64,000 nt of DNA from Mycobacterium shinjukuense (GTDB lineage Bacteria > Actinomycetota > Actinomycetes > Mycobacteriales > Mycobacteriaceae). Below the pieces are notes generated by a model, which saw nothing but the letters and a program-made list of their open reading frames with translations, ran no database searches and had not been told where the DNA came from. Of the stretch, positions 8,006 to 17,199 are shown piece by piece; position 1 is the first letter of the stretch; every line of letters begins with the position of its first letter. Location of the stretch: contig NZ_AP022575.1 of assembly GCF_010730055.1 (NCBI RefSeq), positions 4,092,001-4,156,000 of the forward strand, read 5' to 3'. The position numbers and the translations under genes were made by a program.

Positions 8006-9046
8006 ATGGCTGGCGCAGCACAACAACTCGACGTCGACGGCATCGCGGTGCGGGTGACCAACCCGGACCGGGTGTATTTCCCCAAGCTGGGGTCGAAGGG
8101 CACCAAGGGGCGGCTCGTGGAGTACTACCGCGCCGTGGCGGGTGGCCCGATGCTGACCGCGTTGCGGGACCGCCCGACACACCTGCAGCGCTTCCCGGCC
8201 GGCATCGACGGCGAAGAGATCTACCAGAAGCGGATACCGCGGCACCATCCCGATTACCTGCAAACCTGCCGGGTGACCTTCCCGTCGGGACGGACCGCCG
8301 ATGCGTTGCGGGTGACCCACCCGGCTGCGGTCGTGTGGGCGGCGCAGATGGGCACCGTCACCCTGCACCCCTGGCAGGTGCGCTGCCCGGACACCGAGCA
8401 TCCCGACGAGTTGCGCATCGACCTGGACCCGCAACCCGGGACGGGGTTCGCGCAGGCGCGCTCGGTCGCCGTCGACGTGCTGCGCCCGCTGCTCGAGGAC
8501 CTCGGGCTGATCGGCTACCCGAAGACGTCCGGGGGTCGCGGCATCCACGTGTTGCTGCGGATCGCCGCCGCGTGGGACTTCATCGCGGTACGCCGCGCGG
8601 GCATCGCGCTGGCCCGCGAGGTGGAGCGGCGGGCGCCGGACGCGGTGACCACCTCGTGGTGGAAGGAGGAGCGGGGCGCGCGCATCTTCATCGACTTCAA
8701 CCAGAACGCCCGCGACCGCACCATGGCGTCGGCGTACTCGGTGCGGCGGACGCCGATCGCGACCGTGTCGACGCCGTTGACCTGGGACGAGCTGGCGGTC
8801 GCCGACCCCGACGACTACACCATGGCCACGGTGCCCGACCTGGTGCGGCGCCGCCAGGACCCGTGGGCCGGGATGGACGACGTGGACCAGTCGATCGTGC
8901 CGCTGTTGGACCTGGCGGCGGCCGACGCCGAGCGCGGCCTCGGCGACCTGCCGTATCCGCCGAATTATCCCAAGATGCCCGGCGAACCCAAGCGGGTGCA
9001 GCCGAGCCGGGACACGGACCGGACCAGCAGAAACAAGCCGAAGTGA
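8006..9046 (+). CDS. primC: Prim-PolC, LigD-type primase-polymerase
   Basis: This 346-residue archaeo-eukaryotic primase-like polymerase adds ribo- or deoxyribonucleotides at gaps and works with LigC in excision repair. Catalytic features are the DxD pair in IDLDPQPG (D139, D141), the SGGRGIH nucleotide-binding motif with H181, and the third acidic residue in FIDFNQN (D230). Length equals that of Rv3730c as remembered. The ATG at 8006 was chosen; a start at 7952 in the same frame would add 18 residues and overlap the 5' end of ligC. The pair is divergent and presumably shares one control region, which contains the repeat-bearing ligC start. A strong hairpin follows the gene. Confidence 0.92.
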   Translation: MAGAAQQLDVDGIAVRVTNPDRVYFPKLGSKGTKGRLVEYYRAVAGGPMLTALRDRPTHLQRFPAGIDGEEIYQKRIPRHHPDYLQTCRVTFPSGRTADALRVTHPAAVVWAAQMGTVTLHPWQVRCPDTEHPDELRIDLDPQPGTGFAQARSVAVDVLRPLLEDLGLIGYPKTSGGRGIHVLLRIAAAWDFIAVRRAGIALAREVERRAPDAVTTSWWKEERGARIFIDFNQNARDRTMASAYSVRRTPIATVSTPLTWDELAVADPDDYTMATVPDLVRRRQDPWAGMDDVDQSIVPLLDLAAADAERGLGDLPYPPNYPKMPGEPKRVQPSRDTDRTSRNKPK

Positions 9047-9090
9047 CGCCGGTCGGATCCGGTGTCGCTCGGGACGGGCTCACCTGCGGC

Positions 9091-9146
9091 GAGAAGACGC
9101 AAAATCGCCCAATTTCGTGCCGAAATGGGCGATTTTGCGTCTTCTC
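9091..9146. terminator. Long hairpin, probable bidirectional terminator
   Basis: Bases 9091-9117 and 9121-9146 are inverted copies that pair over 26 bp with one bulged T and a three-base loop. The arms contain GAGAAGACGCAAAATCGCCC, so a run of A or T flanks the GC core on either strand. It sits between the plus-strand primC gene and the minus-strand tRNA-Pro, where it can end transcription from both sides. A related hairpin occurs after cspA (47477-47534). Confidence 0.85.
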
Positions 9147-9153
9147 ACGCCGG

Positions 9154-9227
<74 letters not shown>

Positions 9228-9288
9228 CTTGAAGCCACGACAGCCTATCGCACCGGGCCATCCGCTAGCTAAACCGCGGGTCCGCGCA

Positions 9289-10395
9289 TCACGTCCAGCG
9301 ACCGGAGCGTTCGAATTCGACCAGTCTCTGGGCGGGACCGGCGGGATCGAGCCCCTGCGCGGCGACCCACTCGTCGTTGAAATAGGTGTCGGCGTAGCGG
9401 TCGCCACCGTCGGCGAGCAGGGTGACCACCGAGCCGCTGCGCCCGTCGGCGACCATCTCCGCGAGCAGGCCGAAGGCCCCCCACAGGTTGGTGCCGGTCG
9501 ACGGTCCCACGCGGCGGCCCAGAACGGCGCTGACGTGGTGGGCGGCGGCGATCGACGCCGCGTCGGGCACCGCCACCATGCGGTCGACCACCCCGGGTAG
9601 AAACGACGGCTCCACCCGCGGCCGGCCGATGCCCTCGATCCGCGACGACGCGGGGATGACGATGTCGGACCGGGCCTCGGCGTAGGCGGGGAAAAACGCG
9701 GAGTTCTCCGGATCGACGACGCACAGCCGGGTCGCGTGCCGTCGGTAGCGGATGTAGCGGCCGATCGTCGCGCTGGTTCCGCCGGTGCCGGCACCCACCA
9801 CGATCCATTCCGGAATGGGGTGTGGCTCGTCGCGCATCTGCAGGTAGATCGACTCGGCGATGTTGTTGTTGCCGCGCCAGTCGGTGGCACGTTCGGCGTT
9901 GGTGAACTGGTCGAGGTAGTGTCCGCCGGTCTCGGCCGCCAGACGCGCGGCCTCCGCGTACACCTGGCTCGATTTCTCCACGAAATGGCAACGGCCACCC
10001 TGCGATTCGATCAGCGCCACCTTGGCGGCGCTGGTGGCCGCCGGCATCACGGCGATGAACGGCAGACCCAGCAGAGCCGCGAAATACGCCTCGGATATCG
10101 CCGTCGAACCCGACGACGCCTCGACCACCGTGGTGCCCTCACCGATCCACCCGTTGCACAGCGCGTACAGAAACAACGATCGCGCCAGCCGGTGTTTGAG
10201 GCTGCCGGTGATATGGGTGGTCTCGTCCTTGAGGTACAGCTCGACGTCGACGTCGTGAGACCAAGCCGACGGCAGCGGGTAGCGCAGCAAATGGGTGTCG
10301 GCGCTGCGACGCGCGTCGGCCTCGATCAGCCGGATCGCGTTGTCCGTCCAGCTCCGGGACCGGTCACGGACCGCAATGCGGGTCCGATCGGTCAC
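9289..10395 (-). CDS. cds1: PLP-dependent cysteine desulfhydrase-like enzyme (Cds1 / Rv3684 type)
   Basis: This fold-type II PLP enzyme of the cysteine synthase / cystathionine beta-synthase family has 368 residues. The Schiff-base lysine is K67 in ITGSLKHRLA, the substrate loop is ASSGSTA (93-99), and the phosphate-binding loop is GAGTGGTSA. The M. tuberculosis counterpart Rv3684 was reported to be a cysteine desulfhydrase producing hydrogen sulfide; the activity here is inferred from similarity. The GTG at 10395 overlaps the stop of the upstream phosphoesterase gene as GTGA, which argues for this start and for translational coupling. Upstream in-frame starts would lie deep in that gene. Confidence 0.85.
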   Translation of the reverse strand: MTDRTRIAVRDRSRSWTDNAIRLIEADARRSADTHLLRYPLPSAWSHDVDVELYLKDETTHITGSLKHRLARSLFLYALCNGWIGEGTTVVEASSGSTAISEAYFAALLGLPFIAVMPAATSAAKVALIESQGGRCHFVEKSSQVYAEAARLAAETGGHYLDQFTNAERATDWRGNNNIAESIYLQMRDEPHPIPEWIVVGAGTGGTSATIGRYIRYRRHATRLCVVDPENSAFFPAYAEARSDIVIPASSRIEGIGRPRVEPSFLPGVVDRMVAVPDAASIAAAHHVSAVLGRRVGPSTGTNLWGAFGLLAEMVADGRSGSVVTLLADGGDRYADTYFNDEWVAAQGLDPAGPAQRLVEFERSGRWT

Positions 10396-11411
10396 CGCAC
10401 CGACGCGCTTGGCTGCAGACGGCCCAGGTTGCTGGTGGAATCCCGGCCGCCCATCGGGGTCGCGATCAGCGTCAACAACGTTGCCTCGGGGCGGCAGCAG
10501 AACCGCACCGGCGCAAACGGTGAGGTACCGATCCCGGCGGAGACATGCAGCCACATGTGCTCCCCCCACCGCGAGGCCCCCTTGGCCCGGGACCGGTCCA
10601 GGCCGCAGTTGGTCACCAAGGCCCCGTAGAACGGAAGGCACAGCTGCCCGCCGTGGGTGTGGCCGGCCATCACCAGTTGGTAGCCGTCGGCGGCGAAGCG
10701 GTCCAGCACCCGCGGCTCCGGCGAATGGGTCAACCCCAGCCGCAGGTTCGCGGTCGGGCTAGCCGGGCCGGCGATCGTGTCGTAGCGGTCAAGGTCGATG
10801 TGCGGGTCATCCACCCCGGCGGCGACGATGTGCAGCCCGGCCACCTCGAACTCGCGGCGGGTGTGGGTCAGGTCCAGCCAGCCCCGCTCGGTGAACGCCG
10901 CCCGCAGGTCCTGCCACGGCAGCGGTTCGCCGCGGACGCGGTGATCCGGGTTGGTCAGGTAATTCAGCGGGTTCTTCAGGCGTGGCCCGAAGTAGTCGTT
11001 GCTTCCGAAGACAAACACGCCCGGCCGCGACAGCAGGTCGCCCAGGGTCTGCACCACCGCGGGCACCGCCTTGGGGTGCGCCAAGTTGTCGCCGGTGTTG
11101 ACCACCAGGTCGGGCTCCCAGCTGGCCAGCTCGCGCAACCAGGCCTGCTTGCGGCGCTGGTTGGGCAGCATGTGCAGATCGCTGATGTGCAGCACCCGCA
11201 GCGGTGTGGAGCCCGGCGTCAGCACGGGCATGGTCACCTCGCGCACGACGAACGCGTTGCGCTCGACGAGCGCGGCGTAACCGATGCCGGCGACGACCGA
11301 GCCGAGCGCGACGGCGCCGGTGCGTAGTAGGACGGGCACGCCCCGGCGACGATGCGTGCCGCGCAGCGGCCCGGGAAGGGGCCGGGCAATCGAGTCTTGA
11401 GCAGCGGCCAT
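10392..11411 (-). CDS. Membrane-anchored metallophosphoesterase (YkuE-like)
   Basis: The 339-residue protein has an Arg-rich N-terminus and one transmembrane segment (LLRTGAVALGSVVAGIGYAALV, ~28-50), then a calcineurin-like phosphoesterase domain. Metal-binding motifs are DLHM (78-81), GDN (107-109), GSND (136-139), THSPEPR and GHTHGGQ. Family members hydrolyse phosphoesters at the cell surface, and some act on lipid substrates; the substrate is unknown. It corresponds to Rv3683. It begins 56 bases downstream of ponA2 on the same strand and runs into cds1 with a GTGA overlap, so ponA2, this gene and cds1 probably form one operon. Confidence 0.88.
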   Translation of the reverse strand: MAAAQDSIARPLPGPLRGTHRRRGVPVLLRTGAVALGSVVAGIGYAALVERNAFVVREVTMPVLTPGSTPLRVLHISDLHMLPNQRRKQAWLRELASWEPDLVVNTGDNLAHPKAVPAVVQTLGDLLSRPGVFVFGSNDYFGPRLKNPLNYLTNPDHRVRGEPLPWQDLRAAFTERGWLDLTHTRREFEVAGLHIVAAGVDDPHIDLDRYDTIAGPASPTANLRLGLTHSPEPRVLDRFAADGYQLVMAGHTHGGQLCLPFYGALVTNCGLDRSRAKGASRWGEHMWLHVSAGIGTSPFAPVRFCCRPEATLLTLIATPMGGRDSTSNLGRLQPSASVR

Positions 11412-11467
11412 ACTGGCAGCCTACTGCCGGTCGGCGCATCCCGGCGCGTCTGCGACGCGCACGGCGA

Positions 11468-13891
11468 CTACGGAGGCGGCGGAGGCGCGGGCGGCGCCAA
11501 CAACGGAATCGTGATTGGCGGCAGGCCCGGAATCTCGATGACCTGCGATCCAACCACCTCCGGCGGCGCACCCTCCGGCGGCGGAGGCGGCGGGGGCGGG
11601 ATGCCGTTACTGATTTGAATCGTCACGATCGAACCCGGAATCGTCTGGCCGCTGGGTGACGTCCCGACCACCTCACCGTACTTTGCGGAGCTGTTGACCG
11701 AGTTCGGTTGGTCGGCCACCTGGAATCCCGCGTCCCTGAGCCGTTGGCGCGCCTGGTCCACGTCCAGACCGGCCACGCTCGGCACCCGCGACGCGGGTGA
11801 GCCGTCCACGTAGCGCGGATCGGTGGGCGGCAGGCGTATTTCACCGAAGTTGGTGGCGATCGGCTTCATCGCGGTGAACCAGGTCCGGGCCGGCTCGTTA
11901 CCGCCGTATAGGTCACCGCTGCCGCAGTGGCGCAGCGGGCCGGAACACAGGTCCGTCGGTGTCGTGGAGTCGTCGTAGATGTAGTTGGCCGCCGCGTAGC
12001 GGTTGGTGAAGCCCACGAAGCCGGATGACCGGTGGGCTTCGGTGGTACCCGTCTTGCCCGACATCGGCAGGTCCCAGCCCACCGCGCCGGCCGATCCGGC
12101 CGCCGTGCCGCTGCCCACCGCGTCCTTGCTCATCGCGTTGGCGAGGGTGTTGGCCAGCCCCTCGGGCACCACCTGATCGCAGGTCTCGGTGGTGACGGCC
12201 ACTTCGTTGCCGTTGCGGTCGATCAGCTTGTCGATCGGGTTCGGCGGGCACCACATGCCGCCGGAGGCCAGCGTGGCCGCGACGTTGGACAGTTCCAACG
12301 CGTTGACCTCGATGGGGCCCAGGGTGAACGACCCGATGTTTTGCCGTTTGATGAAGTCGGCCAGGCTCTCGTTGCTGTCGGGGTTGTAGTCGCGGGCGGT
12401 GCCGGGATTGGCGTAAGACCTCAGGCCCAGTTTGATCGCCATGTCCACCGCGCGCCCGACGCCGACCTGGGAGATCAGCTTGGCGAACGCGGTGTTGGGC
12501 GAGGTGGCCAGCGCGTCCGTCACGTTCATCGATCCGCGGTAGTTGCCGGCGTTGACCACGCACCAGGTGTCCTTGGGGCATCCCTTGGCCCCGCCACTGC
12601 CCAGGCCCTTGGCCTGGAATCGGGGCGGCACGTCGAGCTGGGCGTTGATACCCATGCCCATCTCCAGCGCGGCGGCCGTGGTGAAGATCTTGAAGATGGA
12701 CCCGGCGCCGTCGCCGACCAGCGAGAACGGCTGCGGCCGCATGGTCTCACCGGCCTCGATGTCCAGGCCGTACTTGCGGTTGCTGGCCATCGCCAACACC
12801 CTGTGCGACGTCTTGCCCGGTTGGAGCACGCTCATCACGCTGGAGATGCCGGCGAGGGTCGGGCTGGCGAACTTGTCGATGGCGGCCTTGACCGGGGCCT
12901 GCACGTCCGGGTCCAACGTAGTGCGGATGAGGTAGCCGCCGCGGGCCAGCTGCTCCTTGCTGATCCCGGCCCGAGACAGGTACTCCTGGACGTAGTCGCA
13001 GAAGAAGGCGCGGTCACCGGCGGCGATGCAGCCCCGAGGCAGCTCGTTGGGCTGCGGCAATACCCCCAGCGGTTGGGCCTTGGCGGCACGCAGCGCGTCA
13101 GCCTCTTGCGGCAGGTTCTCGATCATGGTGTCCAAGACCAGGTTGCGCCGGGCCAGCGCGCCTTCGGGGTTGGTGTACGGGTTGAGCGTGCTGGTCGACT
13201 GCACCATGCCCGCCAGCAGCGCCGCCTGCTGCCAATTCAGGTCTTTGGCGTCCACGCCGAAGTAGGTTTGCGCCGCGTCCTGCACGCCGAACGAGTTGTT
13301 GCCGAACGACACCAGGTTCAGGTAGCGGGTCAGGATCTCGGGTTTGGTGAAGGTCTTGTCCAGGGTCAGCGCCATCCGGATCTCGCGCAGCTTGCGCGCC
13401 GGGGTGGTTTCGACGGCCGCGCGTTTCTCGGCATCGGTTTGGGCCGTCACCAGCAGCTGGTAGTTCTTCACGTACTGCTGCTCGATGGTCGAACCGCCCC
13501 GGGTGTCCAGGTCGCCGGACGCGTAACCCGCCAGCCCGGTCAGGGTGCCCTTCCAGTCCACCCCGTTGTGGTCGGCAAACCGTTTGTCCTCGATCGAGAC
13601 GATCGCCAGCTTCATGGTGTTGGCGATCTTGTCGGAGGGCACCTCGAAGCGCCGCTGCGAATACAGCCAGGCGATGACGTTGCCCTTGGCGTCGACCATC
13701 GTCGATACCGCCGGGACTTGGCCCTCCAGGAGCTGGGCCGAGCCGTTGGCCACGACCTCGGAGGCGCGGTTGGACATCAGCCCCAGGCCCCCGGCGAACG
13801 GGAACATCAACGCCGTGGCCACGACGCTTGCCAGCAGACAGCACCCAGCGAGCTTCACGATCGTGATCACGGCCGGGGGGCGGTCGGGCAT
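11468..13891 (-). CDS. ponA2: Bifunctional class A penicillin-binding protein PonA2 with PASTA domain
   Basis: PonA2 polymerises and cross-links peptidoglycan at the outer face of the membrane. The 807-residue protein has a short cytoplasmic start, one membrane helix (~10-33), a GT51 glycosyltransferase domain (catalytic Glu101 in SIEDKRFADH; GGSTIEQQYVKN), a transpeptidase domain with S398-x-x-K401, the SPN motif and K613-TG in SGKTGTTEAH. A single PASTA domain (PSVAGLDVDQARQRLRDAG) and a proline-rich tail end the protein. It is nearly identical in layout to Rv3682. The ATG at 13891 gives the short cytoplasmic tail usual in the family; a GTG-type start at 13927 would add 12 residues. Confidence 0.96.
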   Translation of the reverse strand: MPDRPPAVITIVKLAGCCLLASVVATALMFPFAGGLGLMSNRASEVVANGSAQLLEGQVPAVSTMVDAKGNVIAWLYSQRRFEVPSDKIANTMKLAIVSIEDKRFADHNGVDWKGTLTGLAGYASGDLDTRGGSTIEQQYVKNYQLLVTAQTDAEKRAAVETTPARKLREIRMALTLDKTFTKPEILTRYLNLVSFGNNSFGVQDAAQTYFGVDAKDLNWQQAALLAGMVQSTSTLNPYTNPEGALARRNLVLDTMIENLPQEADALRAAKAQPLGVLPQPNELPRGCIAAGDRAFFCDYVQEYLSRAGISKEQLARGGYLIRTTLDPDVQAPVKAAIDKFASPTLAGISSVMSVLQPGKTSHRVLAMASNRKYGLDIEAGETMRPQPFSLVGDGAGSIFKIFTTAAALEMGMGINAQLDVPPRFQAKGLGSGGAKGCPKDTWCVVNAGNYRGSMNVTDALATSPNTAFAKLISQVGVGRAVDMAIKLGLRSYANPGTARDYNPDSNESLADFIKRQNIGSFTLGPIEVNALELSNVAATLASGGMWCPPNPIDKLIDRNGNEVAVTTETCDQVVPEGLANTLANAMSKDAVGSGTAAGSAGAVGWDLPMSGKTGTTEAHRSSGFVGFTNRYAAANYIYDDSTTPTDLCSGPLRHCGSGDLYGGNEPARTWFTAMKPIATNFGEIRLPPTDPRYVDGSPASRVPSVAGLDVDQARQRLRDAGFQVADQPNSVNSSAKYGEVVGTSPSGQTIPGSIVTIQISNGIPPPPPPPPEGAPPEVVGSQVIEIPGLPPITIPLLAPPAPPPPP

Positions 13892-14253
13892 GGGTACCAC
13901 AGTAGCGATCCGGTGTCCCGTCCCCACGCCGTGTAACCCGAAAAAAATCTTCGGCGAGACGGTGGCGGCGGCTCCGGCCGGGGCGGGGCGCTAGTTGGCC
14001 CCTGCATCACAGGTCAGACGCGCAATCGGGGGACCAGCGCGGCGTATTTGCCCCGGCCGATTCGCCCAAGACGGCACGCGCGTCCCAAAAGAACCGTTAT
14101 CATACTGTTGCGCAATTGGCAGGCGACCACCTAACTTAGATACGCAGTGAGATTCAGGTAACACCGATGTGCACAGTGTGAGTTAGAGCGCAACATCGGC
14201 TGGTACCCAAGGAGGGCGGTCGCGATACGGCGACCGAAGGAAGGGATCAGCTC
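13892..14253. promoter_or_regulatory. Divergent promoter region of ponA2 and whiB4
   Basis: No gene was found in these 362 bases. The half nearer whiB4 is less GC-rich and has a candidate -10 (TTAGAT within CTAACTTAGATACG, about 14132-14145). A small dyad, CGGTCGC-6-GCGACCG, lies at 14217-14236, between an AAGGAGG-like sequence and the true ribosome-binding site GGAAGGGA. This suggests a structured leader for whiB4. A TGTGAGTTAGAGCGCA stretch resembles half of a Crp site, but the second half is poor. Confidence 0.4.
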
Positions 14254-14610
14254 GTGTCAGCAACACGTCCGGGCGCTCGAAGAACAAACCTCACGTCCGC
14301 GCAAAACCTGCTCCGCACCGTCGACCCGGAAGAACGGATCAATTGGGTATCGAAAGCCCTGTGTCGTGCGACCGACCCCGATGAGCTCTTCGTCCGTGGG
14401 GCTGCCCAACGCAAGGCGGCGGTGATCTGCCGCCACTGCCCGGTGATGCAGGAGTGCGCAGCCGATGCGCTGGACAACAAGGTCGAGTTCGGCGTATGGG
14501 GCGGCATGACCGAACGTCAGCGCAGGGCCCTGCTCAAGCAACACCCCGAAGTGGTTTCGTGGGCGGACTACCTCGACAAGCGCAAGCGGCGCACCGGCAC
14601 CGCCGGCTGA
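14254..14610 (+). CDS. whiB4: Iron-sulfur regulator WhiB4
   Basis: WhiB4 is a redox-responsive DNA-binding protein with an oxygen-sensitive 4Fe-4S cluster; in M. tuberculosis it controls antioxidant and other genes. The 118-residue protein has the four cluster cysteines C37, C59, C62 and C68, the GVWGG turn, and a basic C-terminus (KRKRRTGTAG) for DNA contact. The GTG at 14254 is preceded by GGAAGGGA at a suitable distance. It is divergent from ponA2 and converges on bagB. It matches Rv3681c in length and sequence. Confidence 0.96.
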   Translation: MSATRPGARRTNLTSAQNLLRTVDPEERINWVSKALCRATDPDELFVRGAAQRKAAVICRHCPVMQECAADALDNKVEFGVWGGMTERQRRALLKQHPEVVSWADYLDKRKRRTGTAG

Positions 14611-14747
14611 CTTTCGCCCCGATCAGGGCGGGTGGGGCCGCCGTCTTCCTGATGACATTTTGATTACAACGCCGGGTGAGCGGCGTTAACTTGCTTGCGT
14701 CCAATAGGAACTGGCTCGTGCCCAATAGACCGGTTTCTGAACGGCCG

Positions 14748-15929
14748 TCATACCGCCGGCGGGGCGGTTGCGCGGCCCGCATCGTCGCCGGCCGGTGCGA
14801 TCTGGTCGGCGAGCGCGCGTAGCGCCTCGAGGTCGGAGACGTCGAACGGCAGCGACGGCACACCCCTGACCGGCACGTGCGGGTTGGCCGCGGTAAACCG
14901 GGACAACAACCGGATCTCCCGCTTGGCGGTATGCCCCCGATCGGCATGGATCCGCAGCACGGCCGCCGCCAGCGATGCGGCTTCCGAGTTGGCGTGATCG
15001 ACCTCCAATGTCTCGGTGGCGTCGATCGCGCGCTCGACCGGCAACGGGCACAACAACGGGTGGGTGCGGTTCAGGATGAGCCCCGCGAGCGGCATCCCTT
15101 CCTCCGACAGCCGGTCGACGAAGAACGACGCCTCGCGCAACGCGTCGGGCTCTGCGGCCGAGACCACCACGAACTGGGTGCCACGCCGCTTCAACAGCGC
15201 ATACGTGCGGTCGGCTTTCTCGCGGAACCCCCCGAACGTGGCGTCCAGCGATTGAACGAACTCGGCCGCATCGCTCAGCATCTGCGAACCCAGCACGGTC
15301 GACAGCGCCTTCATCGCCAAACCCATGACGCCGGTCACCAGCCGGCCAATACCCCGGCCGGGCGCGAGCAGCAGCCGCCACAGCCGGCTATCCATGAAGC
15401 TGCCCAGACGTTTGGGCGCGTCCAGGAAGTCCAGCGCGTTTCGCGACGGGGGTGTGTCCACCACCACCAGGTCCCAGCGGTCCTGGCCCAGCAGCTGCCC
15501 CAACTTCTCCATGGCCATGTACTCTTGCGTTCCGGCGAGCGACGTGGCCACCGTCTGATAGAACTGGTTGTCCAGAATCGCTTGTGCCCGTTCGGGTCCG
15601 GAATATTGGACCACCATTTCGTCGAACGTGCGGCGCATGTCGAGCATCATCGCGTGCAGCTCGCCGGGAACTTCGGGCGCCAGGGGTACGCGCTGCGGTG
15701 CGTTGCCAAGGTCGTTGACTCCCAACGCTTGTGCGAGCCGCTTGGCCGGATCGATCGTCAGAACCACCACAGTACGGCCGTATTCGGCGGCACGCAGCGC
15801 CATCGCCGCTGCGGTGGTGGTCTTGCCGACACCACCGGCGCCGCAGCACACCACAACCCGGTTGGAGGTGTCGGCCAGGATGGCGGCCATATCAAGGGGC
15901 ACAGGCCGGTGAGCGGGTGAGGTACTCAT
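14748..15929 (-). CDS. bagB: Get3/ArsA-like ATPase BagB
   Basis: This 393-residue P-loop ATPase is the second member of the paired Get3-like proteins (Rv3680 type). The Walker A is GAGGVGKTT (30-38) and a switch region TIDPAKRLAQALG follows. In the M. tuberculosis pair, the two proteins form a complex linked to resistance to nitric oxide and glycerol-related stress; direct targeting of tail-anchored proteins has not been shown. Its ATG overlaps the stop of bagA as ATGA, so the two are translated together. The C-terminal tail is Ala/Arg-rich. It converges with whiB4 across about 137 bases with no gene. Confidence 0.9.
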   Translation of the reverse strand: MSTSPAHRPVPLDMAAILADTSNRVVVCCGAGGVGKTTTAAAMALRAAEYGRTVVVLTIDPAKRLAQALGVNDLGNAPQRVPLAPEVPGELHAMMLDMRRTFDEMVVQYSGPERAQAILDNQFYQTVATSLAGTQEYMAMEKLGQLLGQDRWDLVVVDTPPSRNALDFLDAPKRLGSFMDSRLWRLLLAPGRGIGRLVTGVMGLAMKALSTVLGSQMLSDAAEFVQSLDATFGGFREKADRTYALLKRRGTQFVVVSAAEPDALREASFFVDRLSEEGMPLAGLILNRTHPLLCPLPVERAIDATETLEVDHANSEAASLAAAVLRIHADRGHTAKREIRLLSRFTAANPHVPVRGVPSLPFDVSDLEALRALADQIAPAGDDAGRATAPPAV

Positions 15930-16948
15930 CGAACCCCCTGCCGGGCAAGCGATTCGGAGAGCTCGTAGAGGCTGCCGAGGTCGACGCCGTCGGAGATCGT
16001 CGGCAGTTCCAGTCGTGGAACGTGCAAGGCGTCAAGTTGTTGCGCGGTTTCGGCGCGAGCGGCGATTCGGGTGGCATGCTCGATGGTCTCGGTGAGCAGA
16101 CCGGCGAAGTCGTTGTCGGTGAGCGTGATCCCGGCCGTCGCCAAACCGGCCCGCACCGAGTCCGCGTCGACATCACCCTCGGCGGCTTTCGCCAGGTCTT
16201 CGGGCTGCAGATAGGCCGGGATGTTGCGATTGACGATCACACTGCCGATCGGCAACTGGATCTCGGCGAGCTCTTCGATGGCTTCCAAGGTTTCCTGCAC
16301 CGGCAGCGCTTCGAGCAGGGTGACCAAGTGGATCGCCGTCTGGTCGGAGTGCAGCAACTTGACGACGCCTTCGCTTTGCGAGTGCACCGGTCCGCCCCTG
16401 GCCAAGTCAGCGACGGCCTTGGTGACATCCAGGAAGCGCGAGATCCGGCCGGTCGGGGGCGCATCCACGACGACCGCGTCATAGACCGGCAGCCTGTTCT
16501 TGTCGACACGCACCACCGTCTCCTTGATCTTGCCGGTGAGCAGCACGTCGCGCAGCCCGGGCGCGATGGTCGTGGCAAACTCGATCGCACCGATGCGGCG
16601 CATCGCCCGGCCCGCGATGCCCAGGTTGTAGAACATGTCCAGGTATTCCAGGAACGCGGCCTCGATGTCGATCGCCAGCGCGTTGACATGGCCGCCGCGT
16701 TCGGCGGTCGCGATCTTGACCTCCTGGTAGGGCAGCGGCGGCACGTCGAAGAGCTGCGCAATCCCTTGGCGCCCCTCGACCTCGACGAGTAGGACCTGGC
16801 GGCCTCCGGCCGCCAGGGTCAGCGCCAGCGCGGCCGCGATCGTCGACTTTCCGGTACCGCCTTTGCCGGTCACGAAATGCAGGCGGGCCTTTGACAAGCG
16901 CGACGGCCAGCCAACGGCGGTGCCGCCGCTCGAGGTGTTTGCCACCAT
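15926..16948 (-). CDS. bagA: Get3/ArsA-like ATPase BagA
   Basis: This 340-residue protein is the first gene of the bagAB operon. It has the deviant Walker A GKGGTGKST (28-36) with the signature lysine of the MinD/ArsA/Get3 class, and a switch segment VVVDAPPTGR. Such ATPases dimerise with ATP between the subunits. The length equals Rv3679. It is divergent, with 76 bases separating it from the DUF4177-type small gene at 17025, so the promoters of both operons lie in that gap. Confidence 0.9.
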   Translation of the reverse strand: MVANTSSGGTAVGWPSRLSKARLHFVTGKGGTGKSTIAAALALTLAAGGRQVLLVEVEGRQGIAQLFDVPPLPYQEVKIATAERGGHVNALAIDIEAAFLEYLDMFYNLGIAGRAMRRIGAIEFATTIAPGLRDVLLTGKIKETVVRVDKNRLPVYDAVVVDAPPTGRISRFLDVTKAVADLARGGPVHSQSEGVVKLLHSDQTAIHLVTLLEALPVQETLEAIEELAEIQLPIGSVIVNRNIPAYLQPEDLAKAAEGDVDADSVRAGLATAGITLTDNDFAGLLTETIEHATRIAARAETAQQLDALHVPRLELPTISDGVDLGSLYELSESLARQGVR

Positions 16949-17024
16949 CGCATGCTAAACCCACCACCGTCGGCGGCCACCGGGCTGGCCGAAGCCGATC
17001 ACATCCGGCGGATAAGCTCACGGC

Positions 17025-17186
17025 ATGACCCAACCCACCGCATGGGAGTACGCAACGGTTCCGCTGCTCACGCACGCCACCAAACAGATCCTCGACCAGT
17101 GGGGAGCCGACGGCTGGGAGCTGGTGGCGGTGCTCCCCGGGCCCACCGGCGAGCAGCACGTCGCCTACCTGAAACGCCCGAAGTAG
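17025..17186 (+). CDS. DUF4177-like small protein, 53 residues
   Basis: A short ORF (ATG 17025, TAG 17184-17186) encodes MTQPTAWEYATVPLLTHATK... with the WEYATVPL strand, a QILDQWGADGWELVAVLPG helix-strand pair and a final VAYLKRP. This is the DUF4177 pattern (tyrosine-rich strand, then GWEL). It matches the small gene annotated between Rv3678c and Rv3679. The next gene starts 13 bases on, so it heads a three-gene operon with the RidA and metallo-beta-lactamase genes. The function is unknown. Confidence 0.85.
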   Translation: MTQPTAWEYATVPLLTHATKQILDQWGADGWELVAVLPGPTGEQHVAYLKRPK

Positions 17187-17199
17187 GCAGGTCCGGGTC

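Noticed and set aside
12032..13936. 634-residue plus-strand ORF opposite ponA2
   Set aside because: It is the antisense shadow of a well-conserved gene; it has Arg/His/Gly-biased sequence and no domain.
14161..14200. Crp binding site upstream of whiB4
   Set aside because: Only one TGTGA half-site is good; the second half does not fit TCACA at the expected spacing.
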